27,446 bases of DNA from Planctomycetota bacterium (GTDB lineage Bacteria; Planctomycetota; PUPC01; DSUN01), in assembly GCA_016872875.1 (NCBI GenBank), contig VGYW01000063.1, forward strand, positions 1 to 27,446. The letters run 5' to 3'. This document shows positions 7,944 through 17,262 of this stretch, in pieces. A program made the position numbers and the translations under genes. The notes beneath the pieces were generated by a model that saw nothing but the letters and a program-made list of their open reading frames with translations, had not been told where the DNA came from and did not search any database. Every line of letters starts with the position of its first letter. The stretch's first letter is position 1.

Positions 7944-10109
7944 TCAACGCTCAATCATTTCCTGTGTCATCTTGGCCACTTCGGCCTGGCGCTGGGCGAT
8001 CTTGTCGAGGTGGCTCTTCATCAGGGCGTCGAGCGAGGCTTCGGGCCGCGCCCGGTCGAATGCCTGAGTCCGCTTGTTCACGCGGAGCTGGGCGGACTTG
8101 AGGAGCTTGAGCTCGGCAGAGCTCGGGACGAGCGGCTGAAGCTGGGGCTGGGAGGGCTGGCTTTGGGACGGCTGCTGTTGCTGGGACTCTTTCCTCGCGC
8201 GTTCGAGGGCGGCGATGAGCTCCTCAAGGGTCTGCTCGATCTCCTTCTCGAGCTCCTGGGTGTACTGGGCGGTCAGTTCGCGGCCGAGGAGCTGTTGGAC
8301 GCTGCGCATGTCGTCGCGGAGCTGCGCGACGATCTGCGGGAAGATGACGGTGGTGCCGTCCTCGACCAGGATGTCGAGTGCCTTCTGTGTGAGGACGGCG
8401 AGCTTGCCCTCCTCGTCCGTGATGTCGGTCAGGCGGAGGCGGTCGGCGCGGGTCCACTGCCGCTTGGCGCGGACGTTCTCCAGGTCAATCGTGGTAGCCG
8501 TGATGGGGCGGTGGCGTTCGAGGATTTCGCGGAAGCGGGCCTCGAGTGCGGCGAGGATTTCCTCGCGCTCCTCCTCGCGGAGCTGGGCGAGGGCCTTCTC
8601 GATCTCCTGCATCGCACGCTCGAGTTCGTCAACTGCCTGCCGCTGGTTCTGGGCGGCGCTCTTTGGGTCCTGCTTGCGGTGCTGTTGGGAGGCCCGCTGC
8701 ATGGACTGCTGGGCCTGCTGAACCTGGGGTTGGCCGGGCTGCTGCTCGCCCTGATTCCCACCCTGGGACCCGCCTTGAGAGCCGCCTTGGGAGCCGCCCT
8801 GCGAGCCACCTTGAGAGCCCCCTTGTGAGCCGCCTTGAGAACCCCCCTGTGACCCGCCCTGCGAACCGCCTTGCGAGCCGCCCTCGCCGCCCTGCTCCAT
8901 GCTCCGGGCGAGCTTCTGCGTCTCGTCTGCGATGCGGTCCTGCCGCTCCGCGAGCTTCTTGAAGTGGTCCTCGGGGAGCTTGGCGAGGCGGTCGCGCTCC
9001 TTCTTCAATTCGTCCAGGGCATCCTGCATGCGGGCTACGGCGTCGCGCTCGTTGCTCTCGGCGGCCTTGCGTGCGCCGCGCACGAGGTTCTCCTCGGCGC
9101 CTTTCTGGCTCGCGGTGGCGCGGCCGAGGGCCTGCTGGCCCGGCTCGCCGCCCTGCTGCCCACCCTGCTGCCCGCCCTGCGACCCGCTTTGCGAGCCGCC
9201 CTGGGAGCCGCCTTGGGAACCTCCCTGGGAGCCACTTTGCGACCCGCCTTGCGAGCCGCTTTGAGAACCCGGCTGACTCCCTTGGGCGCCGCTTGGCTGG
9301 CCGCCCTGGGAGCCGGGCTGGCCGCCGCCCTCGCCAGCGATGTCCTTTGCCAGGCGTTCGGTGTCCTCGCGGACGCCTTTCTGCTCGGAAGCGATGCGGC
9401 CGAGGCCCTGGAGGTCCTGGCTGCTGGCCGCGCCGGTCTTGGCCACGATGTCCTTCTCTTTCCCGATCAGGCCCTCCAGCTCGCGGATCTGGCGGTCGAG
9501 GGTCTTGAGGACCTCGTCCTTGTTGGCGACCTTCTCGCTCTCGCGCCGTTCGCCCGTTTCCTTCTGGATGAGGTCGCGGATTTGTTTCTTCCATGCCTCG
9601 AGCTGCTCGATGCGCTTCTGGAGCTCGTCCTTCTCATCGGCGGTGAGGACCTCGATGAGGCGCAGGAGGTCTTGGATGACAAGTTCCTGGGCCTTGCGCG
9701 CGCCGTCGAGGTCGCCCTTGTCGAGCAGGCTGACGATCTTGGCCATGTGGCGCTCGATGAGTGCCTCCTTGGACTCCTGTAGCGCGCGGAGGAGCTTCGA
9801 GGACTGCTCTGGCTCGGTGGCCTTGAGGATTTCGGCGAGGCGCGCGAAGCGCTGTTCGAGCTCGGCCACCATCTGGCGCACGCCGTCCTGGCGAATGCCG
9901 AGGGGGGAGCTGAGCGGCTTGGGGTCGGTGGGGGGCGCCTCTTTGCCCTTGGCGGCCGGCTCAGCGGCGAGCGCGCTCAGAGACAGGTCGCCAATTGCGG
10001 ATTGCGGATTGCGGATTGCGGATTGAAATCCGAAATCCGAAATCCGAAATCCGAAATCACGCAGCCCGACGGCGCCAACAACCACGAGGACGAGGGCGAG
10101 GCGTCTCAT
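7944..10109 (-). CDS. Secreted coiled-coil protein with Gly-Gly-Ser-Gln repeat blocks
   Basis: About 721 residues. The ATG at 10109 has AAAGGAG eight bases upstream and starts a signal core MRRLALVLVVVGAVG. About 28 residues encoded by a heptamer hairpin follow (RISDFGF and IRNPQSA types), before the likely cleavage site near LSALAAEP. The rest is long charged helices, probably coiled coil (about 75-260, 330-410 and 460-721), separated by two low-complexity blocks of GGSQ/GSQ/GQQ units. The second block is ten GGSQ and one GGNQ. It resembles the Gln/Gly-rich helical tails seen on DUF4175-type proteins and follows such a gene by 22 bases, so the two may act together as an envelope-spanning or scaffold unit. 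No enzymatic motif is visible. Confidence 0.85.
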   Translation of the reverse strand: MRRLALVLVVVGAVGLRDFGFRISDFGFQSAIRNPQSAIGDLSLSALAAEPAAKGKEAPPTDPKPLSSPLGIRQDGVRQMVAELEQRFARLAEILKATEPEQSSKLLRALQESKEALIERHMAKIVSLLDKGDLDGARKAQELVIQDLLRLIEVLTADEKDELQKRIEQLEAWKKQIRDLIQKETGERRESEKVANKDEVLKTLDRQIRELEGLIGKEKDIVAKTGAASSQDLQGLGRIASEQKGVREDTERLAKDIAGEGGGQPGSQGGQPSGAQGSQPGSQSGSQGGSQSGSQGGSQGGSQGGSQSGSQGGQQGGQQGGEPGQQALGRATASQKGAEENLVRGARKAAESNERDAVARMQDALDELKKERDRLAKLPEDHFKKLAERQDRIADETQKLARSMEQGGEGGSQGGSQGGSQGGSQGGSQGGSQGGSQGGSQGGSQGGSQGGNQGEQQPGQPQVQQAQQSMQRASQQHRKQDPKSAAQNQRQAVDELERAMQEIEKALAQLREEEREEILAALEARFREILERHRPITATTIDLENVRAKRQWTRADRLRLTDITDEEGKLAVLTQKALDILVEDGTTVIFPQIVAQLRDDMRSVQQLLGRELTAQYTQELEKEIEQTLEELIAALERARKESQQQQPSQSQPSQPQLQPLVPSSAELKLLKSAQLRVNKRTQAFDRARPEASLDALMKSHLDKIAQRQAEVAKMTQEMIER
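8751..8882 (-). repeat. 12-base coding repeat, Gly-Gly-Ser-Gln block 2
   Basis: Eleven consecutive 12-base units encode ten GGSQ and one GGNQ. Codons differ between units (several Ser codons and both Gln codons), so the peptide is conserved better than the DNA. A more irregular block of the same type lies at about 9130-9330. Confidence 0.9.
9993..10058. repeat. Bipartite heptamer hairpin in the coiled-coil protein's signal region
   Basis: The left arm is GCGGATT units (9993-10025) and the right arm GAAATCC-type units (10026-10058), with almost no loop. The arms pair with one mismatch per heptamer, because one arm has GGATTGC where the other gives GGATTTC. The element is translated in frame within the N-terminal region. 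Confidence 0.92.
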
Positions 10110-10131
10110 CGCAGGGCTCCTTTGTGGCGGG

Positions 10132-12309
10132 TCATTCGAAGATCTTCTGAATGCGCCGCTGGTACTCCTTGATGGTCTGCTCGTTGACGTTCCTCTGGGC
10201 TTTGAGGACCTCACGGAGGAGGTTGAGTGCTTCCTGGTAGCCCTCCCATTTTACCATATGGCGGAGGATTTCTCGCATGGATTTCACAAGTTCTTCTTGC
10301 TCCTTCGCGGCGTCGGCGAGGGAGGCCAGGCACTCGGCCTTCGGCTGGCCGTCGGCGGTCGGCATGGTCTTTCGCGCGCCGTCGAGGAGGTCGGCGGCCT
10401 GGAGGACTCCGCGCCGCGCGAGGACCTCGAGCGGCTCGATGATGCGCCCGTGGAGGCGGTCGCGAGCCACCTGGGGGTCGGCCTCCAGGCGGTTGTTCTC
10501 CACCTCGGCGAGAAGCTGGGCGAACTGCCCGGCAATGGCGAGCGCCCGGCCGCCGATGAGCCGCTGGAGCTTCTCCGAGCTGCCGAGCAGCTCGCGGTCC
10601 TTCGCCGCCAGGGTGGGGTCGCGCTTGAGCGTGGCCTCGAACGCCCGCGAGTTTTCCAGGAGCCGCTGCTGGTCGGAGAGGATGCGCTCGAACTCGAGGC
10701 GCTGCTCCTGCTCGCGGCGCAGGAGCTCGTTCCGAAGCTCGTCCTCCGTGACCACGCGGAGCGAGAATGTGCCCGAGAGGCCGACCTTTGGCCCCGAAAC
10801 CGTGTCGTTATCCCTGGCCTCCACGTGGAGAGCCACGTGAACTCCGGGGGGAAGATTGAGCGGCCCGACCTCCAGGCGGTGCGCGAGGGCGACCTGCTTC
10901 GGCCCCCAGGCGTCCTTGCGGTCCCCGAAGGGCAGGCGGTGGGTGGCAGGCTCCTTCACGGCATCGCCGCTGACCGCGGCGACCAGCTCGCCGCTGACCA
11001 CCGCGTAGTCGTCGGACAACCTCGCGTGGACGGGGACGACGGCGCGCGGGACGATCATGTCGCCGATGCCCTCCAGCCGCGCGCGCACGGCCGGCTTCTG
11101 GTCGGGCACGACCTTGAGCGAGAAGCGCGCCGGCTGCCGCGAGGCGTAGCCGTCGCGGTCCGTCAGCGAAATCGTGTAGGTGGCGCTTTGGAGCGTCTCG
11201 CCGGCGAGCTTGGCCCGGAAGTCCCGCTCTCCGCCCAGTGCGAAGGGGAGGGGCTTGGCCTTGCCGAAGGACAGCTCGGCAACGGCCAGCGGCTTGCTCG
11301 CCGTGCCCTGCACCTCGATCGTGCTGCCGAGGAGGACGGGGTAGGAGCCGATGTCCGATGGCAGCGGGTGAGGCCCCTTGCCCACGTAGCCGGGCGGCGT
11401 GCAGATGAGCGTGAGGCTCTCGACGACCGGACGCTCGACCAACTGCACATGGCACCAGGGCGTCTCGGCGTCGCCGCCCCAGACGTAGAAGCGGAGCGGC
11501 TCGAGGACGTTGCGGAAGGTGGTGCTGAAGGTGTCGTCGCCCACTCCGACCATCGGCTCGCTGCCGGAGCCGCCCCCCGATTGGCGGAAGCGGATCATCA
11601 CGATTGAGGGCACCACTCCGCTTCGGTCCGCACGGACCTGCACCGTCAAGTCGTCGCCGCGCGGGCAGACGAGCACGCCGTCCTCGGCGCCGAGAATCGT
11701 CAGATGCGTGGCCTGCGGCCAGGAGCGGTCCAGGAGCAGGAGGTTCCGCGCTGCCCACAACCGCATCGTGGACGGGAAGGCTACACAGGCAGCCCCGAAG
11801 AGCAGGATGGCGAAGGCCACAGCCGCTACATTCAGCCGCCTGCCTCGGTCGTCCAGTGCGTCCGCGAAGTCCACCTCTGCCGCGGCGCGCACGCCGTCGT
11901 CAATCGTCGCCCGCACGAGGGCGGGGGAGGAGCCGATTCCTTCGGGGTCGGGAATCCGCGCGAGCTCCAGAGCGCTTATCAGGCGCTCGCGCAGCTCGCG
12001 GTGGCGGGCCTCGACGAGGAGCCCGAGCGCCTCGTCATCCAGCCTCCGCATCAGCGGCCGCGCCAGCCGCCGCCAGCCGATGAAGCCCAGCACCCCGAGC
12101 CCCAGGAGCAGGCTGAGCGCCCGCTGCGTCGCGTCCATACGCAGATAGCGGTCAACCCCCAGGCTCACGGCCGAGAGCGCGACGAACACGACGCAGAGCG
12201 CGGCCAAGCCATCGAGAATCAGCCATAGGCGCACCGCGCGCCGCAAGGCGGACAGCTTGGCCTCGATCGGGGCCGGGCAAGGAAGGGACGAAAGGGACGT
12301 AAGGGACAT
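10132..12309 (-). CDS. DUF4175-like membrane protein with long helical C-terminus
   Basis: A 725-residue protein. Two close membrane segments (about 30-50 and 66-84) are followed by the helical stretch RRLDDEALGLLVEARHRELRERLISALELA, typical of DUF4175-type proteins and split here for reading as RRLDDEALGLLVEARH and RELRERLISALELA. A third membrane segment lies at about 160-178. A beta-rich extracytoplasmic part (about 190-520) includes CTPPGYVGKG, and the C-terminal 200 residues are charged helices. The family's function is unknown; it is often near MoxR/vWA genes. The ATG at 12309 lies 7 bases after the vWA gene stop and inside a 9-base repeat, so the first nine codons (MSLTSLSSL) are repeat-encoded and no ribosome-binding site is visible. 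Confidence 0.8.
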   Translation of the reverse strand: MSLTSLSSLPCPAPIEAKLSALRRAVRLWLILDGLAALCVVFVALSAVSLGVDRYLRMDATQRALSLLLGLGVLGFIGWRRLARPLMRRLDDEALGLLVEARHRELRERLISALELARIPDPEGIGSSPALVRATIDDGVRAAAEVDFADALDDRGRRLNVAAVAFAILLFGAACVAFPSTMRLWAARNLLLLDRSWPQATHLTILGAEDGVLVCPRGDDLTVQVRADRSGVVPSIVMIRFRQSGGGSGSEPMVGVGDDTFSTTFRNVLEPLRFYVWGGDAETPWCHVQLVERPVVESLTLICTPPGYVGKGPHPLPSDIGSYPVLLGSTIEVQGTASKPLAVAELSFGKAKPLPFALGGERDFRAKLAGETLQSATYTISLTDRDGYASRQPARFSLKVVPDQKPAVRARLEGIGDMIVPRAVVPVHARLSDDYAVVSGELVAAVSGDAVKEPATHRLPFGDRKDAWGPKQVALAHRLEVGPLNLPPGVHVALHVEARDNDTVSGPKVGLSGTFSLRVVTEDELRNELLRREQEQRLEFERILSDQQRLLENSRAFEATLKRDPTLAAKDRELLGSSEKLQRLIGGRALAIAGQFAQLLAEVENNRLEADPQVARDRLHGRIIEPLEVLARRGVLQAADLLDGARKTMPTADGQPKAECLASLADAAKEQEELVKSMREILRHMVKWEGYQEALNLLREVLKAQRNVNEQTIKEYQRRIQKIFE

Positions 12310-12318
12310 AAGGGACCT
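12283..12318. repeat. 9-base tandem repeat AAGGGACNN spanning a stop and a start codon
   Basis: Four 9-base units with invariant AAGGGAC and variable last two bases. On the minus strand the array covers the stop codon of the vWA gene (12317-12319), the 7-base gap and the first codons of the DUF4175-like gene. The same unit occurs at 19650-19685, and related GGGAC units at 4521-4556. Confidence 0.9.
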
Positions 12319-14806
12319 ACATCAGGCGGTTGTACTTTCGGACTGCCCATTCAATCGTGAGCAGGATCGCGAGAAGGCCAATGAGCCGGGTGGTGTCCCA
12401 GAGGTTCTGGGGCTTTTCGCGGACGATGATGGTCTCGCGCTTGTCGGGGATCGCGGCGGCCACGTCGCCCGCATCCTCGAGGGCAAAGTAGCGCCCCTTC
12501 GAGCGCTCGGCGATGTCGGCCAGGAGCGCGCGATTCAGACGCGGGTCGGCGAACTCAACTCGCGGGGTCTCTATCGTGATCTGCTTCGCCACGATGACCG
12601 GCTTCCCGCTCGGGTCGTCGCGGAGGGCCACCTGGAGGTCGTTGATGCCGAGCTGGGTGGCCACGAACGCCCCCTCGTAGTGGCCGGGGCGGTTGGGGAC
12701 GAGGCGCAGCTCGGTCTCGATTGGCGGCGCGCCCGGCCTCCCCCGCACGACGAGGGGCACGGTGGGCGTCGCCAGCGGCTCGAAGGCCGGCGTGTAGAGC
12801 GTGGCCGCCACGGGCACGCGGCTCCCGGTCGTGAAGACGTCGCGGTCGGTCTCGATCCGCCCGCGCTTCTTGCCGCCCATGAGGCGGCCCTCGACGAGGT
12901 AGCGGATGGCCTGGACCCAGAACTGGTCGAAGTAGCGCTCGCCGAGCTTGCGCCAGCGCCAGGTGGCGTTGAGGCCGAGGTAGAGGCACCGCCCCGCCCC
13001 GTACTGGCTTGCGACGAGGAGCGGACGCCACTCCTCCTTCACCCGAAGGCGCGGGTCGCCGTGCTCGATGAGCGTTGTGCTCCCAGGCTTCGTCCCGTGC
13101 AGGGGGAAGGACCAGTAGACGCCTGGCATGGCCTCCCAGAGGCGGGCGTTGAGCTGCGGGTCCTTGTCGAAGACCAGCAGCGGGTGGTCGCTCCCGGCCG
13201 GGGTGATGCGGAGGGGCCAGGGGCGGGTGTGGGTCTCGCTCAGGAGGCGGAGGTCGGCCTCGGTGAACTCGCCGAGGCGGACGGGCAGGAGGGTGCGCGC
13301 CTCGCGCGTGCGGTGCTGGGTGAGGAACCGGACGCTGTACTTCGGGCCGCACTGCCAGAGGATGCCCCCCGCGTGGTCGCCCACGAACTTCCTGAGCGCC
13401 TCGAGCCACGCCTCGTTGAACTCGGAGGGGTCGGGGTCGAGGAACAGGATGACGTCGTACTTGAAGAGCTCCTCCGCCTTGTCGGGCAGCTTCTCGATCA
13501 CAGTGTCGCCGTCCTGCCGCATGTCGGGGTCAATGGACTGAAGCCAGCAGGAGACGTTGATGGTCTTGTCGCGGATGAGGAGGGTTCGGAGGGGCTGGAA
13601 GTCCCAGGTCGGCGAGCCAGCGACGAGGAGGACGCGGGCCTGCTCGCTCACCACGCGGACCGTGGCCGAGCGCTCGTTGTCGCTCTTGAGCAATTCGTTG
13701 GGCTGCGGGGCCACGCGCACCGTGTAGATGAACTGGCCGGGCACCTTCGGCGTGTGGGTGAAGGCCACGCTCGCTTGCCCGGGCTCCCCCTGGAGGGCCA
13801 CCTGCTTGCGGTCAAGGACGCTCTCCTGTGCGGGGGCCTCTTCGGAGGTGGTGGCGCTGCGCTCGACGAGCTCGACGGCCACGGTGGCGGCGCCCAGCCC
13901 CTCGGCGCTGAGCTTGGCCTGCACCTGGAAGGGGTCGCCGGCGAAGGCCGTCTCGGGCGCCCAGACGTCCACCACGCGCAGGTTCTGCGGGTTCCTGGGG
14001 TCGCCCACTCCGATGGTGAAGATGGGCACGCGCTGCTGTGCGGCAAGCTCGGCGGCCGCCTGGGGGTCGGAGCCGGCCGTGTTCTGCCCGTCGGTCACCA
14101 TCACGATGCCGGCGAGGGGGTTGCCGGCGAGGGAGGCGAGGGTCTCGCGGATGGCGCGGGCCAGGTCGGTGCTCGTCCCGGCCGGCACGACTGGCGGCAC
14201 GGGCTCGGGGGCTTGCGGAATGGGCACTGCGGCTTCCTGGTTGAGGTCCGCAATCCCCGCAATCGTCTCGCGGACCTTGAGCGAATCGGAGAAGGTCATC
14301 ACCCGCACGCGGCCGCGCGCGCGGAGCTGTTTGAGGAACGCGGCCCGGTCCTTCCGCATCAGGGCGTCAACAAGCTCCGCGCGCGTGGGCGGCTTCTCCC
14401 CCATGGCGGCAGAGTCAAGGCCAAGCCCGGCCGACACCTTCGCTCGCGTGTCCGGGTCGTAGTGGTCCTGGATGCCCATCGAGAGCGACTCGTCGAGGAG
14501 CAGGACGACGTAGGGCTCGACCGTGCGGCGGAGCGAGATGGCGAGGGCCGGCCCCATGAAGACGACCACCAGCACCAGCAGCACGCCGATGCGAACGACC
14601 GCCAGGAAGGCCTTGACGCGCGGGCGGCACGTGGTCATCTCGCGGCGATAGAGCCAGAAGGCGAGATAGGCCAGCCCGGCCACTGCCCCCAGGAGCACGA
14701 ACACCCCCCACGAGGCGGGGGCGTGGGTCCAGACGAACTCCGTCGCCGCCCCCTTCGGGATGCGGCTGAGGTCGAACCCGAGCATGCGCAGCCAGAATTC
14801 GCTCAT
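12317..14806 (-). CDS. Membrane vWA-domain protein with glutamine-amidotransferase-like domain
   Basis: An 829-residue protein. N-terminal membrane segments (about 33-53 and 68-90) are followed by a von Willebrand A domain with the metal-site motif D105-E-S-L-S109. The conserved Thr lies in PAGTSTDLARAI, and the later Asp in IVMVTDGQNT. The beta-rich middle leads to a flavodoxin/amidotransferase-like region (ARVLLVAGSPTWDFQPLRTLL, split as ARVLLVAGSPTW and DFQPLRTLL; DVILFLDPDPSEF; GGILWQCGP). A last membrane helix is near the C-terminus (about 805-825). Such proteins are common next to MoxR/BatA genes; a complete amidotransferase triad is not evident, so this domain is probably structural. 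The ATG at 14806 has no strong ribosome-binding site and is preceded by an octamer hairpin. Confidence 0.9.
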   Translation of the reverse strand: MSEFWLRMLGFDLSRIPKGAATEFVWTHAPASWGVFVLLGAVAGLAYLAFWLYRREMTTCRPRVKAFLAVVRIGVLLVLVVVFMGPALAISLRRTVEPYVVLLLDESLSMGIQDHYDPDTRAKVSAGLGLDSAAMGEKPPTRAELVDALMRKDRAAFLKQLRARGRVRVMTFSDSLKVRETIAGIADLNQEAAVPIPQAPEPVPPVVPAGTSTDLARAIRETLASLAGNPLAGIVMVTDGQNTAGSDPQAAAELAAQQRVPIFTIGVGDPRNPQNLRVVDVWAPETAFAGDPFQVQAKLSAEGLGAATVAVELVERSATTSEEAPAQESVLDRKQVALQGEPGQASVAFTHTPKVPGQFIYTVRVAPQPNELLKSDNERSATVRVVSEQARVLLVAGSPTWDFQPLRTLLIRDKTINVSCWLQSIDPDMRQDGDTVIEKLPDKAEELFKYDVILFLDPDPSEFNEAWLEALRKFVGDHAGGILWQCGPKYSVRFLTQHRTREARTLLPVRLGEFTEADLRLLSETHTRPWPLRITPAGSDHPLLVFDKDPQLNARLWEAMPGVYWSFPLHGTKPGSTTLIEHGDPRLRVKEEWRPLLVASQYGAGRCLYLGLNATWRWRKLGERYFDQFWVQAIRYLVEGRLMGGKKRGRIETDRDVFTTGSRVPVAATLYTPAFEPLATPTVPLVVRGRPGAPPIETELRLVPNRPGHYEGAFVATQLGINDLQVALRDDPSGKPVIVAKQITIETPRVEFADPRLNRALLADIAERSKGRYFALEDAGDVAAAIPDKRETIIVREKPQNLWDTTRLIGLLAILLTIEWAVRKYNRLM

Positions 14807-14840
14807 TTTGGCCCAACAGCGTGTGACGAAACGACTATGA

Positions 14841-14935
14841 GGATGAATGGATGAATGGATGAATGGATGAATGAGAAGAGCAACGGCTGCCTGAGTCTTT
14901 CATTCATCCAATCATCCAGACATCCATTCATCCCC
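14841..14935. repeat. Bipartite inverted octamer element between BatA-like and vWA genes
   Basis: Four exact GGATGAAT units (14841-14872) and an opposing arm of ATTCATCC-type units (about 14900-14935). Outer ends 14841-14853 and 14921-14933 are perfect inverted repeats. It fills the 133-base intergenic gap. Confidence 0.93.
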
Positions 14936-14939
14936 CTTC

Positions 14940-17237
14940 TCACTTTGTGGTCTCCCGTCTCTTTCCAAACCACCAGCCGAGCGCCTGCTCGACGCAGAGC
15001 GTGACCACCATCGCCAGGAGGAGTCCGCGCCAGAGCTCGCTCTTGGCCCCCGCGACGCCCTGGGCGAGGTACTCGCGCCCTTCGAGGAAGGCGATCTTGG
15101 TGCCGCTGACCCCGCGACGCAGGGCGCGAGGCTCGGCGGGGGTCAGGTCGCCCTCGGTCGCCTCCACGTTTGCCGCGAAGAGCTCGGTGTCCACGCTGCC
15201 GTCGTGGCGCTTGAGGCGGACCTTGTAGAGGCCGCTGCGGAGGGTGTCGTTGAACTGCGCTCGGAAGCTCTGGCCGTCCTCGCCGGGCGCCGCCTGGAGG
15301 CTGGCCGCCGGGCCATCGGACGGCTCCACCTGGACCTCGGTGCCGTGGAGAGAGGGGTCAACCTTGACCTTGATAGGCGCGCCCGCGGCGAGCGAGCCCT
15401 CGTCGGGCGCCTCGCGCGTCGCGTAGCGGGCCATCTCCAGCACGGTCACGAGGTAGCTGGGGTCCGACGGCCAGTTGTTCCACTCGCCATCGGCGGAACT
15501 GGTCGCCAGGAGAACGCGGCCGTTGCCCACCTTGCGCTCGACGATTGCGGGTGAGGCATCGGAGTCGGAGTACGACGCGAGGAGCTGGACGCGCCCGCTC
15601 GCGAGGTCGTCCTTTCGCACGGCGCCGCCCCACCATCGGAAGAACTTCACACGGCGCAGGAAGGGGTTCGCCGTGCCCTCGAAGATGCGGAGCACGGGGT
15701 GGTGGATGCTGGTCTCGCTCAGGTGGACCCATTGGCGTTGGGCCTCGTCGCCCGCGATGGTGCTCAAGCGCACTGGGAGCAGCCCCTTGCCCTCGGCCCA
15801 GAGCTTCTCGTTGTAGGCCGCCTCCTCCACCTGGTCGCCGAGGAAGATGATGAGGCCGCCGCCCGCGCCCACCCAGCTCTCCAGGGCCTTGCGGCGTCCG
15901 TCCGTCACTCGATAGACGTTCGCCAGGACGACCACCTGGAAGCGGTCGAGGGTGAGCTCTTCGAACTGGTTCTCGGTGACGACCGTGACGTCGTTGCCGC
16001 TGAGCGTTACGCCGGGCGGAGCCAGGGCGCGCTCGACGTAGAAGGTCTCGGTCTGCCCGTACTCGGAGGTCGGCTCGCCGTCCACCAGGAGGATCGGGAT
16101 GCCTTGTCGGATGCGTGCGGCCAGGTGCCGCACGTTGTCGCGCGGGAGCGGGTCGGCGGGTATCTCGGCCCGCACCGCGGCCGAGCCGGTCTCGCGGAAG
16201 CTGAAGGTGAACGGCACGGTCGCCCGTGCGCCAGGCTCGATGAGGTCAATCGTCGCGCGGAGCGGCACGGCATCGCCCGCCGCGAAGGTCAGCGGTACGC
16301 TCGCGGCGGCCCCCTCGCCCCAGTTCGTAACCGCCACCTCGAACTGCGCGGGCACGTTCGCGATGAGCGCCTTCTCGCGGAAGGCGACCTCGGTGATCGC
16401 CAGGTTCGGGGCCTTCGCGCCGCCGACGTTCACCACCACCAGGCTGTCCACCCGCTCCGCCAGCCGCTTCAGGATCACCAGCGGCCCCTCAGGGGGCTTC
16501 GAGCCGCGAGCTTCGGGCTTCGAGCCTTCGCCCTCCTCGCTCGCGGCTCGTGGCTCGCGGCTCGTGGCTTCCTCCGGAAGCCAATCCCGCCGCCTCAGGT
16601 CCGTGATGATGGTCAGCGCTCGATTCAGGTTGCCGCGCGGCGAGGCCAGGGTGTGCTCGAGGGCGGCGAGGGCGACCTCGAAGGCGGCCGACTTGTCGCA
16701 CGGCTCCAGGCTCTCGATCGTCCTGACCACGGCGTCCACCTTGGTGCCCGTGAGGTACTGGCCGCTGAGGACCGGGCGGTTGGGCTGCGAGGTGAGGATG
16801 AGGGTCAGGGTGTCGCCTGGGTGCTCGGCGGCGGTGCGGCGTGCGAGCTCGGCGAGGCCCTGCTTCGCCTCCTCGAAGACCGTGCGCGAGGCGAGCCGTG
16901 CGGCCATGCTCGGCGAGTCGTCGAGCAGCACGATGCGCTCCGTGCGAGCCGTCTCGATCATCCGTCCGGCCAGCCCGCTGCGGGTCAGGAAGAGCCTTGC
17001 GGCGAGGAACGCCAGCAGGATGATGGCCAGGCACCGCAGGAGCAGGAGGATGAGGTGTTCGAGCTGGATGCGGCGGCGGTTCCGCCGTTCGGCCTCGAGG
17101 AGGAACTCCATCGCCGCCCAGTCGAGTATGCGGAACTTCCGCCGGCTCAGCAGGTGGATGATGATGGGCGAGGCGATCAGCAGCGTGCCCCAGAGGAGCG
17201 CGCCGTTCACCGCTCCGATGCCTAGCCAGTTGCCCAT
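14940..17237 (-). CDS. BatA-like vWA membrane protein
   Basis: A 765-residue protein. The BatA-type N-terminus has two membrane segments (about 8-30 and 60-82) around the conserved HLLSRRKFRILDWAAMEFLL. A vWA domain follows with D106-D-S-P-S110 as metal site and IITDLRRRDW later. Residues about 330-560 combine a beta-sandwich with an amidotransferase-like region (IPILLVDGEPTSEYG; GGGLIIFLGDQVE). A C-terminal membrane helix lies at about 735-755. BatA-type proteins work with MoxR ATPases, possibly in envelope maturation or stress tolerance; the exact substrate is unknown. A repeat-encoded stretch (about residues 223-247, SREPRAASEE and EARGSKPPEG) interrupts the loop after the vWA fold. The ATG at 17237 has only a distant AGGA upstream. 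Confidence 0.9.
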   Translation of the reverse strand: MGNWLGIGAVNGALLWGTLLIASPIIIHLLSRRKFRILDWAAMEFLLEAERRNRRRIQLEHLILLLLRCLAIILLAFLAARLFLTRSGLAGRMIETARTERIVLLDDSPSMAARLASRTVFEEAKQGLAELARRTAAEHPGDTLTLILTSQPNRPVLSGQYLTGTKVDAVVRTIESLEPCDKSAAFEVALAALEHTLASPRGNLNRALTIITDLRRRDWLPEEATSREPRAASEEGEGSKPEARGSKPPEGPLVILKRLAERVDSLVVVNVGGAKAPNLAITEVAFREKALIANVPAQFEVAVTNWGEGAAASVPLTFAAGDAVPLRATIDLIEPGARATVPFTFSFRETGSAAVRAEIPADPLPRDNVRHLAARIRQGIPILLVDGEPTSEYGQTETFYVERALAPPGVTLSGNDVTVVTENQFEELTLDRFQVVVLANVYRVTDGRRKALESWVGAGGGLIIFLGDQVEEAAYNEKLWAEGKGLLPVRLSTIAGDEAQRQWVHLSETSIHHPVLRIFEGTANPFLRRVKFFRWWGGAVRKDDLASGRVQLLASYSDSDASPAIVERKVGNGRVLLATSSADGEWNNWPSDPSYLVTVLEMARYATREAPDEGSLAAGAPIKVKVDPSLHGTEVQVEPSDGPAASLQAAPGEDGQSFRAQFNDTLRSGLYKVRLKRHDGSVDTELFAANVEATEGDLTPAEPRALRRGVSGTKIAFLEGREYLAQGVAGAKSELWRGLLLAMVVTLCVEQALGWWFGKRRETTK
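16496..16569. repeat. Inverted short-repeat element inside the BatA-like gene
   Basis: Degenerate units such as GCTTCGAG on one side and GGCTCGYG octamers on the other. GAGCCGCGAGC (16501-16511) is a perfect inverse of GCTCGCGGCTC (16539-16549). It is translated in frame as an Arg/Ser/Glu/Pro-rich loop. Confidence 0.8.
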
Positions 17238-17262
17238 TAATCTGACAGTCCTGCGTTAGACG

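Noticed and set aside
12257..14854. Long plus-strand open frame of 865 codons opposite the vWA gene
   Set aside because: It mirrors a minus-strand gene with clear vWA motifs, is rich in Arg, Gly, Glu and Leu, and has no recognisable domain; high GC content leaves the opposite strand open.
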